Source: Paracoccaceae bacterium
Lineage (GTDB): Bacteria; Pseudomonadota; Alphaproteobacteria; Rhodobacterales; Rhodobacteraceae
Reading direction: 5' to 3'
NCBI GenBank assembly: GCA_007693835.1
Contig: RECW01000191.1
Coordinates: forward strand, 1-41,820
DNA: 41,820 bases
Below the pieces are notes generated by a model. It worked only from the letters and a program-made list of their open reading frames with translations. It did no database searches and was not told the DNA's origin. Position numbers and translations under genes: made by a program. Of this stretch, positions 10,679 to 24,075 are shown in pieces; position 1 is the stretch's first letter, and each line of letters starts with the position of its first letter.

Positions 10679-13093
10679 ATGCGGACCCATGCGCGGGTGG
10701 TGGTGATCGGCGGCGGCGTGGTGGGCTGCTCGGTGCTCTACCACCTCACGAAGCTCGGCTGGCGCGACGTGATGCTGGTCGAGCGGTCCGAGCTGACCTC
10801 GGGCTCGACCTGGCACGCCGCGGGCGGCTTCCACACGCTCAACGCCGACACCAACATGGCGGCGCTGCAGGGCTACACCATCCGCCTCTACCGCGAACTG
10901 GAGGAGATCACCGGCCAGTCCTGCGGGCTGCACCATGTGGGCGGGGTGACGCTCGCCGGCTCGCAGGACCGGCTGGATTACCTCAAGGCCGAGCACGCCA
11001 AGCACCGCTACATGGGGCTGGACACCCGGATCGTGAGCCCGGCGGAGATCCGCGAGCTTTCCCCCATCACCAACGTCGAGGGCGTGCTGGGCGGGCTGTA
11101 TGATCCGCTCGACGGCCACCTCGACCCCTCCGGCACGACCCACGCCTACGCGAAGGCGGCGCGGATGGCGGGGGCGGAGATCGTGCTGCGCAACCCCGTG
11201 ATCGAGACCAACCCGCGCCCCGACGGCGGCTGGGACGTGGTGACCGAGCAGGGCGCGATCCACGCCGAGCACGTGGTGAACGCCGCCGGCCTCTGGGCGC
11301 GGGAGGTGGGGGCGCTGGCGGGGGCGCGGCTGCCGCTCCACCCGGTCGAGCACCAGTATCTCATCACCGAGGACACGCCCGAAGTCTACGAGCGCGACGC
11401 CGAGCTGCCCCACGTCATGGACCCCGAAGGCGAGAGCTACCTGCGCCAGGAGGGTCGCGGCCTCTGCATCGGGTTCTACGAGCAGGCGATGGACCTCTGG
11501 GGCGTCGACGGCACGCCGGCTGGCTTCGGGCACGAGCTGCTGAACGACGACCTCGACCGGATCGGCGACAGCCTCGAATTCGCCTTCCGGCGCTTCCCTG
11601 CGCTGGAGCGCGCCGGGATCAAGCGCGTGATCAACGGTCCCTTCACCTTCGCCCCGGACGGCAATCCGCTGGTCGGCCCTGTGCCCGGCCTGCGCAACTA
11701 CTGGTCGGCCTGCGGGGTGATGGCGGGGTTCAGCCAGGGCGGCGGCGTCGGCCTCAGCCTCGCGCAGTGGATGATCGAGGGCGAGCCCGAGCGCGACGTG
11801 ATGGCGATGGACGTGGCGCGCTTCGGCGACTGGGCGACGCCGGGGCTGGTGCGCGCGCGGGTGCGCCAGAACTACCAGCGCCGCTTCTCCGTCTCCTACC
11901 CCAACGAGGAGCTGCCGGCCGCCCGCCCCCACCAGACGACGCCCGCCTATCCGCTGTGGAAGGCGGCGCGGGCGGTGTTCGGGCACGGCTACGGGCTGGA
12001 GCACGTCAACTACTTCGCCCCCGAAGGCGAGCCGCTGTTCGAGACGCCGAGCTTCCGCCGGTCCAACGCCTTCGCGGCGGTGGGGGCGGAGTGCCTTGCC
12101 GTGCGGGAGGCGGTGGGGATCAACGAGATCCACAACTTCGGCAAGTACCGCGTCGAAGGGCCGAACGCCGCCGACTGGCTCGACCGGATCATGGCGGGCC
12201 GCCTGCCGCGGGAGGGGCGCGTGGCCCTGTCGGCGATGCTGTCGCCCAAGGGCAAGATCATCGGCGATTTCACCATCACCAACCTGGGCGGCGGGCGGTT
12301 CCACCTGACCGCCTCCTATTCCGCGCGCGCCTATCACATGCGCTGGTTCGAGGCGCACCTGGAGCCGGGTGTGACCGTGCGCGACGTGTCGCTCGACCTG
12401 CTCGGGTTCCAGATCGCCGGGCCGAAGGCGCAGGCGTTGCTGGCGCGGGTCGCGCGCGGCGACGTCTCGACGGCGGCGCTGCCGTTCCTGTCGGCGCGGG
12501 AGCTGGACATCGGCGCGTCGCGGGCGCTGGTGCAGCGCGTCTCCTACACGGGCGATCTCGGCTACGAGATCTACGTTCCGGCCGCCGAGCAGGTGGCGCT
12601 CCACGAGACGCTGACGGCGGCGGGCGGCGATCTCGGCCTAAAGCCGTTCGGGATGCGGGCGATGATGAGCCTGCGGCTGGAGAAAGGCTTCGGCGCCTGG
12701 ATGCGGGAGTATCGGCCCGACTATCGACCCGCCGAAACCGGCCTCGACCGCTTCGTCGCCTACGGGAAGAACGCGGACTTCATCGGCAGGGCCGCGGCGC
12801 TGGCCGAGCGGGAGACGGGGCCGAAGCGCCGCCTCTGCACCCTCCGCGTCGACGCGCGCGACGCGGACGTGGTCGCGGACGAGCCGATCTGGCATGGCGG
12901 GGACGTCGTGGGCTTCTGCACCTCGGGGGGCTTCGCCCACTGGGCCGGCGTCTCGGTCGCCAACGGGTTCCTGCCGGTCGACCTGATCGCGGAAGGGCGG
13001 GAGGTCGAAATCGAGATCCTCGGCGAGAAGCGCCCCGCCGTCGTCTTCACCCGACCGCTGTTCGATCCGGAAGGCGCGCGCCTGCGCGGGTAG
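10679..13093 (+). CDS. FAD-dependent oxidoreductase / aminomethyltransferase (dimethylglycine or sarcosine dehydrogenase-like), DAO + GcvT architecture
   Basis: 804 aa; [45 protein letters not shown] (FAD motif with the His of the covalent-FAD type); C-terminal GcvT-like half ([40 protein letters not shown]). Confidence 0.85.
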   Translation: MRTHARVVVIGGGVVGCSVLYHLTKLGWRDVMLVERSELTSGSTWHAAGGFHTLNADTNMAALQGYTIRLYRELEEITGQSCGLHHVGGVTLAGSQDRLDYLKAEHAKHRYMGLDTRIVSPAEIRELSPITNVEGVLGGLYDPLDGHLDPSGTTHAYAKAARMAGAEIVLRNPVIETNPRPDGGWDVVTEQGAIHAEHVVNAAGLWAREVGALAGARLPLHPVEHQYLITEDTPEVYERDAELPHVMDPEGESYLRQEGRGLCIGFYEQAMDLWGVDGTPAGFGHELLNDDLDRIGDSLEFAFRRFPALERAGIKRVINGPFTFAPDGNPLVGPVPGLRNYWSACGVMAGFSQGGGVGLSLAQWMIEGEPERDVMAMDVARFGDWATPGLVRARVRQNYQRRFSVSYPNEELPAARPHQTTPAYPLWKAARAVFGHGYGLEHVNYFAPEGEPLFETPSFRRSNAFAAVGAECLAVREAVGINEIHNFGKYRVEGPNAADWLDRIMAGRLPREGRVALSAMLSPKGKIIGDFTITNLGGGRFHLTASYSARAYHMRWFEAHLEPGVTVRDVSLDLLGFQIAGPKAQALLARVARGDVSTAALPFLSARELDIGASRALVQRVSYTGDLGYEIYVPAAEQVALHETLTAAGGDLGLKPFGMRAMMSLRLEKGFGAWMREYRPDYRPAETGLDRFVAYGKNADFIGRAAALAERETGPKRRLCTLRVDARDADVVADEPIWHGGDVVGFCTSGGFAHWAGVSVANGFLPVDLIAEGREVEIEILGEKRPAVVFTRPLFDPEGARLRG

Positions 13094-15446
13094 CGGCGTC
13101 TCTCTCGATCATGGTCGCGTTGCGGTTGCCGGGATTCGTTCCCGGAGGAGCGTTCCCCCGCCTGTCCGCGCGGGCGGCGAACATCTGAAGCAGCGCCTTG
13201 AGTTCCGACGGCGCGATCGGCTTGGCGAGGTGGCCGTCGAACCCGGCGGCGCGGTAGGCCTTCACGTGGTCGGCCATCGCGTTGGCCGTGCAGGCGATGG
13301 CGGGCGCGGCCGGGCGCCCGAGCGCCTTCTCGGCCGCCCGGATCGCGCGCAGGGTCTCCTCGCCCCCCATGCCCGGCATCACGATGTCGAGCATCATCAG
13401 GGCGAACGGCCCGTCGCGCCGCACCGCGGCGAGCGCGGCTTCGCCCGAGTCGACCTCGACGGTCTCGGCGCCGACCGCCGCGAGCATGCCGCCGAGCACC
13501 ATCCGGTTGATCTCGCTGTCGTCGGCCATCAGCACGCGGAACCCCGGCGGCAGCGCCGGGCCGGACGCCGCCGCGCTGTCCGTCACTGCGGCGGTCGCGG
13601 CGAGCGGCAACTCCACCGTGAAGGTCGACCCTTCGCCCGGCGCGCTCCGCACGGCGACCGAGCCGCCCATCGCGTCCACCAGGCCCTTCACGATGGAGAG
13701 GCCGAGGCCGGTGCCCCCGAAGCGCCGCGCCGTCGAGCTTTCGGCCTGCACGAAGGGCGCGAACACCGCGGCGCACTGCTCCGGCGTCATGCCGATGCCG
13801 TCGTCGCGGACCGAGAGGGTGAGGCCGTCGCGCCGCGCGGCGTCGGCCGCGATGACGACGCGGCCGTTCTCCGTGAACTTGATCGCGTTGCTGACAAGGT
13901 TGTGCAGGATGGCGTCGACGCGGTGCGCATCGCCCACACGCCAGCGCTCCGCCCCGGTGATCGACACGTCGAGCGTGACGCAGCGCAGCCGCGCCGGCGC
14001 CTCGTGCACGGCGCGGATCCGGTCGAGGCACGCTTCGACGGAGAACGGCGTCGCCTCCAGCGCCATGCGACCGGCCTCGATCCGGGCGATGTCGAGCACG
14101 TCGTTGATGGTCGCCAGCAGCACGCCGCCCGAAGCGCGGATCGCCGACAGCATCCGGGTCTGTTCGGGGTCGAGGGGCGTCGCCGCCAGCAGCTCGGCCA
14201 TGCCGATGACGCCGTTCATCGGGTTGCGGATGTCGTGGCTCATGGCGGCGAGGAAGCGCGACTTGGCCGCGTTCGCCGTTTCGGCGTCGGTGAGGGCCCG
14301 CTCCATGTCCGCGGTGGCGGCGTGGACCTTGGCCTCGAGCGCGCGGACGCCCAGGCGCAGCCCCGCCAGCGCCAGGGCGCCGAGCACGAAGGTCGAGAGC
14401 GCCGCCGCGCCGATGATGATCTGCCGGTCGCGCCGATGATCGGCCAGCATCCCGCCGATGTCGCGCCAGACGACGACGACGCCCGGCGCCGTCGCGCCGC
14501 GCGTCTCCGACAGATAGTCGGTCAGCGGCCACGCGGCGGCGAAAGTCGCCTCGGCGCCCGCTCGCGCCTCGGCATGGACGATGCCGCCGCCGGCGCGCGC
14601 CGCGAGCAGCGCGTCGCCCAAGGTCTGCATGACAGCCGCGATCTCGGGGCCGGTCGTCGCCTCGATGACGCAGTGGCACTCGCCGTCGACGACGAGCGGC
14701 AAGCGGCTGTCGAACATCGCCGCGTCGACCCGATCCCCCATCAGCAGAACCGCCGCGCCGACGCCGTCGCCGTTCATCCTCCGCAGCATCCGGTCGAACG
14801 ACGTGCCGACCTCGATCGTGCCGATCGGCGCGCCGTCGGCGACGCCGGGTTGCGCGAAGACGGGAACCACGCCGCGCAACCCGGAATAGATCCGGCCGAG
14901 CTCGAACCCGCGCCGCGGCCGCCCGTCGGTCATCGCGTCTGCGAGGACATGGCGCAGGCCTTCGAGGCGGTCTCCGAAGTAGGCGGGGGCGTGGACGCGC
15001 AGGAACGAAACCGCGCCCGGCGCCATGTGGTAGTGCAGCTGGCGGATGCCGAACTCGTCCGTCGCCATGCTCCATGCGGGCGCGAGGCGGCGCAGCAGGG
15101 TGTCGCGGATCGCGGCCGCCCGCGCGCCGCCCGCGCCGCCGCCTTCGACCTCCACGGCCGCGCGCCCCGCGACGAACATGGCGTGAAGCGACGGATCGTG
15201 GGCGAAGACCGTCGCCGTCAGAAGCATCTCTTCGAGCGTCTGGTCGACGAGCAGGTCGAAGGCCTGACGCCGGTCCTGCGCCCAGTTCGAAAGACGATCG
15301 TCAAACGCGCCGTCGGAGAGGCGGAGGCTGAGACCCGCGGCGAGCGCGTTGGCGAGCACGATCAGGGCGAGCAGAAACAGCCTCAGCCGGCCCGAAGGCT
15401 TCGGGCCGCCAGGCGCCGGACTCGCGGTGCGTGCGGAGGTCGCCAT
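13047..15446 (-). CDS. Membrane hybrid histidine kinase: TM, dCache-like periplasmic domain, TM, HisKA, HATPase, REC
   Basis: Start taken at [14 protein letters not shown] (an upstream in-frame ATG at 15524 is possible). [143 protein letters not shown]...[12 protein letters not shown]. Confidence 0.88.
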   Translation of the reverse strand: MATSARTASPAPGGPKPSGRLRLFLLALIVLANALAAGLSLRLSDGAFDDRLSNWAQDRRQAFDLLVDQTLEEMLLTATVFAHDPSLHAMFVAGRAAVEVEGGGAGGARAAAIRDTLLRRLAPAWSMATDEFGIRQLHYHMAPGAVSFLRVHAPAYFGDRLEGLRHVLADAMTDGRPRRGFELGRIYSGLRGVVPVFAQPGVADGAPIGTIEVGTSFDRMLRRMNGDGVGAAVLLMGDRVDAAMFDSRLPLVVDGECHCVIEATTGPEIAAVMQTLGDALLAARAGGGIVHAEARAGAEATFAAAWPLTDYLSETRGATAPGVVVVWRDIGGMLADHRRDRQIIIGAAALSTFVLGALALAGLRLGVRALEAKVHAATADMERALTDAETANAAKSRFLAAMSHDIRNPMNGVIGMAELLAATPLDPEQTRMLSAIRASGGVLLATINDVLDIARIEAGRMALEATPFSVEACLDRIRAVHEAPARLRCVTLDVSITGAERWRVGDAHRVDAILHNLVSNAIKFTENGRVVIAADAARRDGLTLSVRDDGIGMTPEQCAAVFAPFVQAESSTARRFGGTGLGLSIVKGLVDAMGGSVAVRSAPGEGSTFTVELPLAATAAVTDSAAASGPALPPGFRVLMADDSEINRMVLGGMLAAVGAETVEVDSGEAALAAVRRDGPFALMMLDIVMPGMGGEETLRAIRAAEKALGRPAAPAIACTANAMADHVKAYRAAGFDGHLAKPIAPSELKALLQMFAARADRRGNAPPGTNPGNRNATMIERDAATRAGARLPDRTAVG

Positions 15447-15812
15447 GTCGTCGAGGCCTCTTCGTTCGCGCGCATCTGAAACCAGACTGTGTTGACGCCC
15501 GGTAAAGCCGGGGTCGCGCGCCAAGCCGGGATCGGCGATCGGCGCGTCGCACGTGACGCAACGGTCGCTCGCAAGTCCTGTTGGTATTGGTGTATCGTCG
15601 GCGAATTACACGCAGTCCGCGATTTACCGCAGCGCAAATGATCTGAACACTTAACCGCTTGATATGTAGTGTCTGAGAACACACCGCCGCAGGATCCGCG
15701 ACAGTGACGCCGTGTCGGCGCGCGCCATGCCCTTGATGACGCCTTCGGGCGCCACGCCGGAGGGGCCTCCGGTGAACCGGCGTCCGACAGCGCCGGGCTC
15801 TGCCGTGTCGTA

Positions 15813-16580
15813 ATGCCGGACGGGGCCGGCGCGCCCATCGCCGTCCGACGCGAGCAGCCGTGCGTCGGAACATCTGCTGGGGATCCGGAGCCGCGCGCCG
15901 TCGCGCCGTCCTGCGTCGCCCCGGCCCACCCGCGCGCGCCCTTCGACCTGCGCCGCGCCGAGCGGCGCGGCCGTTGCGCGCACTGGTCCCGCACCGACCG
16001 CAAGCGCGTGGCGCTGGACGCGGCGCAGGTCGCGGCGTGGCGGGGGTGCTTCGAGGCGGCGCGTCGGGAGAACCTGATCCGGCGCCTCCGAGACAGCGAG
16101 ACGGTCGCCCGCCGACGCGCTGTCGTGGCCGAACGGGCGAACGACGCCGCCATCATCGCCGACGCGCCCGGCGAGACCGTCTGGGTGAGCGCCGCTTTCG
16201 TCCGAACCACGGGATACGCGCTCTCGGACATGGTCGGGCGGACGCCGGGGGCGTGACGGTCGCCGCATCTCCGCCCGACACGGCCCCGACACGGCGGGGC
16301 GCCGCGCGATCACGGTCCGGGACAGCGGGCCCGGCGTCGCCGAGGCGGGCCGCGAGGCGCTGTTCAGCCCGTTCCGTCAGGGCGCGCGCGAAGCGCACAC
16401 CCGCCCCGCCGGCGCCGGGGCGCGCCTCGCCCTTGCCCGCAGGCTCGTGGAGCGTATGGGGGGCGGCTGAGCCTCGGGGCCGCTCCCGAAGGAGGCGCGG
16501 CGTTCCAGTTCACCTTGCCGCTCGCGGCGGCGCCGGCTGCGGCGACGTGCGGCGGCGGCGCAGGCGCCCACGCGACCTGA
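15813..16580 (+). pseudogene. Decayed sensor histidine kinase: truncated PAS fragment then frameshifted HATPase remnant
   Basis: 15813-16256: ...ERANDAAIIADAPGETVWVSAAFVRTTGYALSDMVGRTPGA* (PAS N-terminal half). ~16306-16470 in another frame: AITVRDSGPGVAEAGREALFSPFRQGAREAHTRPAGAGARLALARRLVERMGGG* (HATPase G1/F/G2-like). 16461-16580 in a third frame: GRLSLGAAPEGGAAFQFTLPLAAAPAA...* (HATPase C-terminus). Confidence 0.75.
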
Positions 16581-16696
16581 CGAGGGCGCCGAGCGGCGTG
16601 CGGTCCGTTCACAAGCCCGCCCATGCCACGACGACGACGACGCCCGGCGCGTCGCCCGCCAGAAGGAACGCGGCGCGACGCCGGCAAGACGCCGGA

Positions 16697-20161
<3,465 letters not shown>

Positions 20162-20332
20162 GGCCGAGTCGCTTCCGGGGCGCAGCCTGCTCCCCAGTTC
20201 GTCGCCATCCCGTTACGCAGCCAGAACCTGCGACGGTAGGCCGCTTAGCCGGTTGACAGGCTCTTCACCTGTGTTCGCCGCCGTGTGTGGGCCGCAAGCC
20301 ACGACCGGCGCGCCGAGCCGCCTCTCGCCGCG

Positions 20333-20569
20333 CTAGCCCTTCTTGCGGATCAGATAGACCTGCGCGCCGTTCTCTCCGGCGGTCTGCGACACGAGCGCAT
20401 GGCCGCTCTCCGCGCAGAAGTGCGGGACGTCGACGACGGCCGCCGGGTCGTCCGCCGTCACGCGCAGCAGCGCGCCGGGCGGAAGGCCCTGCAGGCGTTT
20501 GCGCGCCTTGAGCACCGGCAGCGGGCAAAGCAGGCCTCGCGCGTCGAGGTCGGCGACTTCTTCGGTCAT
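20333..20569 (-). CDS. tusA: TusA-family sulfurtransferase
   Basis: 78 aa; VADLDARGLLCPLPVLKARKRLQGLPPGALLRVTADDPAAVVDVPHFC (Cys-Pro-x-Pro TusA motif). Confidence 0.9.
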   Translation of the reverse strand: MTEEVADLDARGLLCPLPVLKARKRLQGLPPGALLRVTADDPAAVVDVPHFCAESGHALVSQTAGENGAQVYLIRKKG

Positions 20570-20671
20570 GGCGCTGGCTTAGGTCGGCGACGCCGGCGCG
20601 GCAAGCGGCCGCCCATTGGCGCCCCGCGCCGCGGGGCTTAGGGTCCGCGCGTCCTGAACGGAGACACGCAC

Positions 20672-21085
20672 GTGCGCAGCCTCGCGCTTTGGCTCGTCCT
20701 CCTGGCCGCCGCGGCGACGGCGGGAGACCGTGATCCCGCAGCCTATGTCGTCGTCGACGGCGTCTCGATCCCCGAGCCGCTGACCGGCGCGCCGGGCGAC
20801 GCGGCGCGCGGGGCCGCGGTCGCGGCCGACCCGGCCCGCGGCGGATGCCTCGCCTGCCATCGCGGCGCGGCGGCGCTCGACGGCGTGGGGTCGCGACTCG
20901 ACGCGGGACGGCTGAGGCTGATGGTGGTGAACTACGCTCTGGTCGATCCGGGTGTCGCCAAACCCGCGTACTACGATATCCCGGACGCGGACGGCCATGA
21001 TGACGCCGCGCCTCTCCCCGAAACCCGGCTGACGGCGGGCGACGTCGAGGACGTGGTGGCGTGGCTCGCGACCCTGACCGAGTGA
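20672..21085 (+). CDS. SoxX-like sulfur-oxidation c-type cytochrome
   Basis: GTG start; signal peptide, single haem motif CLACH, and LDGVGSRLDAGRLRLMVVNYALVDPGVAKPAYYDI...LTAGDVEDVVAWLATL, which resembles SoxX. Confidence 0.75.
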   Translation: MRSLALWLVLLAAAATAGDRDPAAYVVVDGVSIPEPLTGAPGDAARGAAVAADPARGGCLACHRGAAALDGVGSRLDAGRLRLMVVNYALVDPGVAKPAYYDIPDADGHDDAAPLPETRLTAGDVEDVVAWLATLTE

Positions 21086-21139
21086 CGCGCGGGCGCCGCC
21101 GCCATATGTGCGGGGCGCACCAGCTGAAGGATACGACGC

Positions 21140-22183
21140 ATGGGACTTGAACTCGGCGTGGCGCTGGCCTTCGCGGGAGGCGTGCTGAGCTTCCTCTCGC
21201 CCTGCGTGCTGCCGCTCGCGCCCCCCTACCTCGCCTACCTGAGCGGGCAGAGCATCGAGTCGATGACGGCGCCCGAGCGCCGCGACAAGCTGCTGTCGCG
21301 CCTGTCGCTGGTGGCGCTGCTGCTTCTGGCCGCAGCCTTCTGGCGGCTGATCGCCACAGAAGGGCGGATCGACACGCTGGGGGCCGTGGCGCTCGGCGGC
21401 AGCGTCGCGACGCTCGCGGCGGGGCTGTCGCTCGACGCCGTCACGCGGCGCGTCTTCGTGTCGGCGCTGTTCTTCGTGCTCGGGCTTGCGACGGTTTTCG
21501 TGACGCTGGGGGCCACAGCGTCGGCCGTCGGCCGGGCGCTGCTGATGAACAAGCACATTTTCGCGGTGGGGGCGGGGCTGGTGATCTTCCTGCTCGGCCA
21601 GCACTTCATCGGGCTGCGCAAGTCCGTGCTGACGGCGGGGATCATGCTGGCGCTCTGGGCCGGCGCGATCCTGCTGTCGGGCGGCGACATCGTGGCGGCG
21701 ATCGACGAGAACCGGGTGGCGCTGGTGCTGTTCCTGATGCTCGCGCTGGCGCTGCAATATTCGGGTCAGGACCACATCCCGCTGCTCTACCGCGAGGCGC
21801 GGTTCGACGCGGGCGCGGCCTCGGGGCGCGGGCTGGCGGGCAGCTACGTGATCGGCCTCGCCTTCGCCTTCGGCTGGACGCCCTGCATCGGCCCCATCCT
21901 CGGCGCGATCCTGGCCCTCGCCGGCCAGCGCGACACCATCGGCGAGGGCGTGGCGATGCTGGCGGTCTACGCGGCGGGGCTGGGGCTGCCGTTCCTGATC
22001 GCCGCGCTCTACGTGCGGCCGTTCATGCGCTTCATGCGCGGCTTCCGTCAGCACATGGGCAAGGTCGAGACGGCGATGGGCGGCATGCTGGTCGGCGTCG
22101 GCTTCCTGATGCTGACGGGCCGCTTCGAGGCGCTGGCGTTCTGGCTGCTGGAGACCTTCCCGGCGCTCGCGACCATCGGCTGA
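21140..22183 (+). CDS. CcdA/SoxV-like thiol-disulfide transmembrane protein (enlarged)
   Basis: 347 aa; SFLSPCVLPLAPPYLAYLSG and IPLLYREARFDAG...GLAFAFGWTPCIGPILGAILALA, with the conserved Cys pair; longer than typical CcdA (~240 aa). Confidence 0.88.
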   Translation: MGLELGVALAFAGGVLSFLSPCVLPLAPPYLAYLSGQSIESMTAPERRDKLLSRLSLVALLLLAAAFWRLIATEGRIDTLGAVALGGSVATLAAGLSLDAVTRRVFVSALFFVLGLATVFVTLGATASAVGRALLMNKHIFAVGAGLVIFLLGQHFIGLRKSVLTAGIMLALWAGAILLSGGDIVAAIDENRVALVLFLMLALALQYSGQDHIPLLYREARFDAGAASGRGLAGSYVIGLAFAFGWTPCIGPILGAILALAGQRDTIGEGVAMLAVYAAGLGLPFLIAALYVRPFMRFMRGFRQHMGKVETAMGGMLVGVGFLMLTGRFEALAFWLLETFPALATIG

Positions 22184-22230
22184 CGCAGGAGCGCGTTTCG
22201 CGTTACCATACCTTCCAGGAGGACGACGCG

Positions 22231-22806
22231 ATGAACCATCCGGCTCCGGTGAAGCAAACCGCCACCTATCAGGACGTGCTCGATGCGCCGCCGCATATGG
22301 TCGCCGAACTGATCCGCGGCGCGCTGCACCTGCAGCCGCGGCCGGCGTCGCGCCATGCGCGCGCGTCATCGGTGGTCGCATCGAAGATCGGCGGCCGGTT
22401 CGACTATGACGACGACGGCCCCGGCGGCTGGTGGATCCTCGTCGAGCCCGAGCTGCACCTCGGCGACGACGTGCTGGTGCCCGACATCGCCGGCTGGCGG
22501 CGGGAGCGGATGCCGGCGTTTCCCGATGTGGCGGGCTTCACGCTGGCGCCGGACTGGGTGTGCGAAGTCCTCTCGCCCGGCACGCGGCGCACCGACCTCA
22601 CCGCCAAGCGCGACATCTACGCGGAGCGCGGCGTCGCGTGGCTCTGGTTCGTCGACCCGGACGCGCGGACGCTGGAGGTGTTCGAACTGACAGGCGGGGC
22701 GTGGACGCTGCGCGGCGCGTTCGGCGGCGACGAAACGATCGGCGCCGCCCCTTTCGAGGCGGCGCCGTTCGCGCTGTCGGTCCTCTGGCCGCCGGCCGCG
22801 CCGTGA
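22231..22806 (+). CDS. Uma2-family (DUF820) PD-(D/E)XK nuclease-like protein
   Basis: 191 aa; VLVPDIAGWRRERMP...DWVCEVLSPGTRRTDLTAKRDIYAERGVAWLWFVDPDARTLEVFEL; AGGAGG SD upstream. Confidence 0.85.
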   Translation: MNHPAPVKQTATYQDVLDAPPHMVAELIRGALHLQPRPASRHARASSVVASKIGGRFDYDDDGPGGWWILVEPELHLGDDVLVPDIAGWRRERMPAFPDVAGFTLAPDWVCEVLSPGTRRTDLTAKRDIYAERGVAWLWFVDPDARTLEVFELTGGAWTLRGAFGGDETIGAAPFEAAPFALSVLWPPAAP

Positions 22807-22813
22807 GCGCGGC

Positions 22814-23206
22814 TCACTCGGCGGCGGTCGCCGCGTCCGCCTTCGGCTTGTAGTTCGTCTTCTCGACGATCCGCGCCGACTTGCCGCGGCGCGCGCGCAG
22901 ATAATAGAGCTTCGCGCGGCGCACCTTGCCGCGGCGCACCACCGTGATCGCGTCGATGATCGGCGAGTGGAGCGGGAAGACGCGCTCGACGCCTTCGCCG
23001 AAGCTGATCTTGCGCACGGTGAACGACGCGCCGATGCCGGAGCCGCCCTTGCGCCCGATGCAGACGCCTTCGTAGTTCTGGACGCGCGAGCGCGTGCCTT
23101 CCACGACCTTCACGCCGACGCGCACCGTGTCGCCGGGGCCGAAGTCCGGAATGTCCTTGGCGAGCGCGGCGATCTGCTCGCGCTCGAGCTGTTCGATCAT
23201 GTTCAT
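22814..23206 (-). CDS. rplS: 50S ribosomal protein L19
   Basis: [85 protein letters not shown]. Confidence 0.97.
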   Translation of the reverse strand: MNMIEQLEREQIAALAKDIPDFGPGDTVRVGVKVVEGTRSRVQNYEGVCIGRKGGSGIGASFTVRKISFGEGVERVFPLHSPIIDAITVVRRGKVRRAKLYYLRARRGKSARIVEKTNYKPKADAATAAE

Positions 23207-24075
23207 CGGTCTCGATCCTTCGTCTGCCCGCCTGTTGCGGCGGAGATTGGCGCGTCCGAGAGCTCTCGGCCTTCCACCGGGTCCGCATGGCCTTCGGCAT
23301 GCGCCCGCCAGAGATCGGGACGACGTTCCTGGGTCAGCGCTTCGCTCCGGGCGCGCCGCCATTCGGCGATGCGGGCGTGATGGCCGGAGAGGAGGATCTC
23401 CGGTATCGCGCGCCCCTCCCAGAGCTGGGGCTTCGTGTAGTGCGGGGCCTCAAGCAGCCCCGCGCTGAAACTCTCCTCTTCGGTCGAGGCCGCGTTGCCG
23501 AGCACCCCCGGCAACAGCCGCACGACCGCGTCGATCACCGCCATCGCCGGAATCTCGCCCCCGGTCAGGACGAAATCGCCGATCGAGACCTCCGCCACCC
23601 CACGCGCCTCGAGCACCCGCTCGTCGACGCCCTCGAAGCGCCCGCAGAGCAGCACGACCCCCGGCCCTTCCGCCAGCCGCCGCGCCTGTTCCTGCCGGAA
23701 CGGCCGACCGCGCGGCGAGAGGTAGAGCACGGGCCGCCCCGGCCCCGCAGCCGTCGCCGCGTCGAGCGCGGCGGCGACCACGTCCGGCCGCATCACCATG
23801 CCCGGCCCGCCGCCGGCGGGGGGGCCGTCCACGGAGCGGTGCTTATCGCGCGCGAAGGCGCGTATGTCCATCGTCTCGAGCGACCACACCCCCTCGGAAA
23901 GCGCCTTGCCTGTCAGGCTTTCGCCCAAAGGGCCGGGGAAGAGGCCCGGAAACAGCGTCAGCACCGTCGCGCGCCACGCCGCCGCCAGCGCCGGCGGCTC
24001 GTCCATCAGCGAGCGCGGCGTCAGCGAGACGCGCGGCGCGAGGCGGCCGTGGGAGCGGGCGGGCGGCGTCCTCAC
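23203..24075 (-). CDS. trmD: tRNA (guanine-N1)-methyltransferase
   Basis: [69 protein letters not shown]; 4-nt overlaps on both sides. Confidence 0.96.
   Translation of the reverse strand: MRTPPARSHGRLAPRVSLTPRSLMDEPPALAAAWRATVLTLFPGLFPGPLGESLTGKALSEGVWSLETMDIRAFARDKHRSVDGPPAGGGPGMVMRPDVVAAALDAATAAGPGRPVLYLSPRGRPFRQEQARRLAEGPGVVLLCGRFEGVDERVLEARGVAEVSIGDFVLTGGEIPAMAVIDAVVRLLPGVLGNAASTEEESFSAGLLEAPHYTKPQLWEGRAIPEILLSGHHARIAEWRRARSEALTQERRPDLWRAHAEGHADPVEGRELSDAPISAATGGQTKDRDR

Noticed and set aside
15757-15772. Short palindrome CCGGAGG-GG-CCTCCGG upstream of the kinase remnant
   Set aside because: Loop of 2 nt and GC-only composition; expected by chance in such DNA, no functional context.
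16628-16641. GAC triplet run (acgacgacgacg) between pseudogene and kinase
   Set aside because: Too short to be a meaningful microsatellite; common in high-GC coding-derived sequence.
20256-20272. ACAGG-N7-CCTGT inverted repeat upstream of the multi-PAS kinase
   Set aside because: Only 5-bp arms; could be an operator but not distinguishable from chance without comparison.
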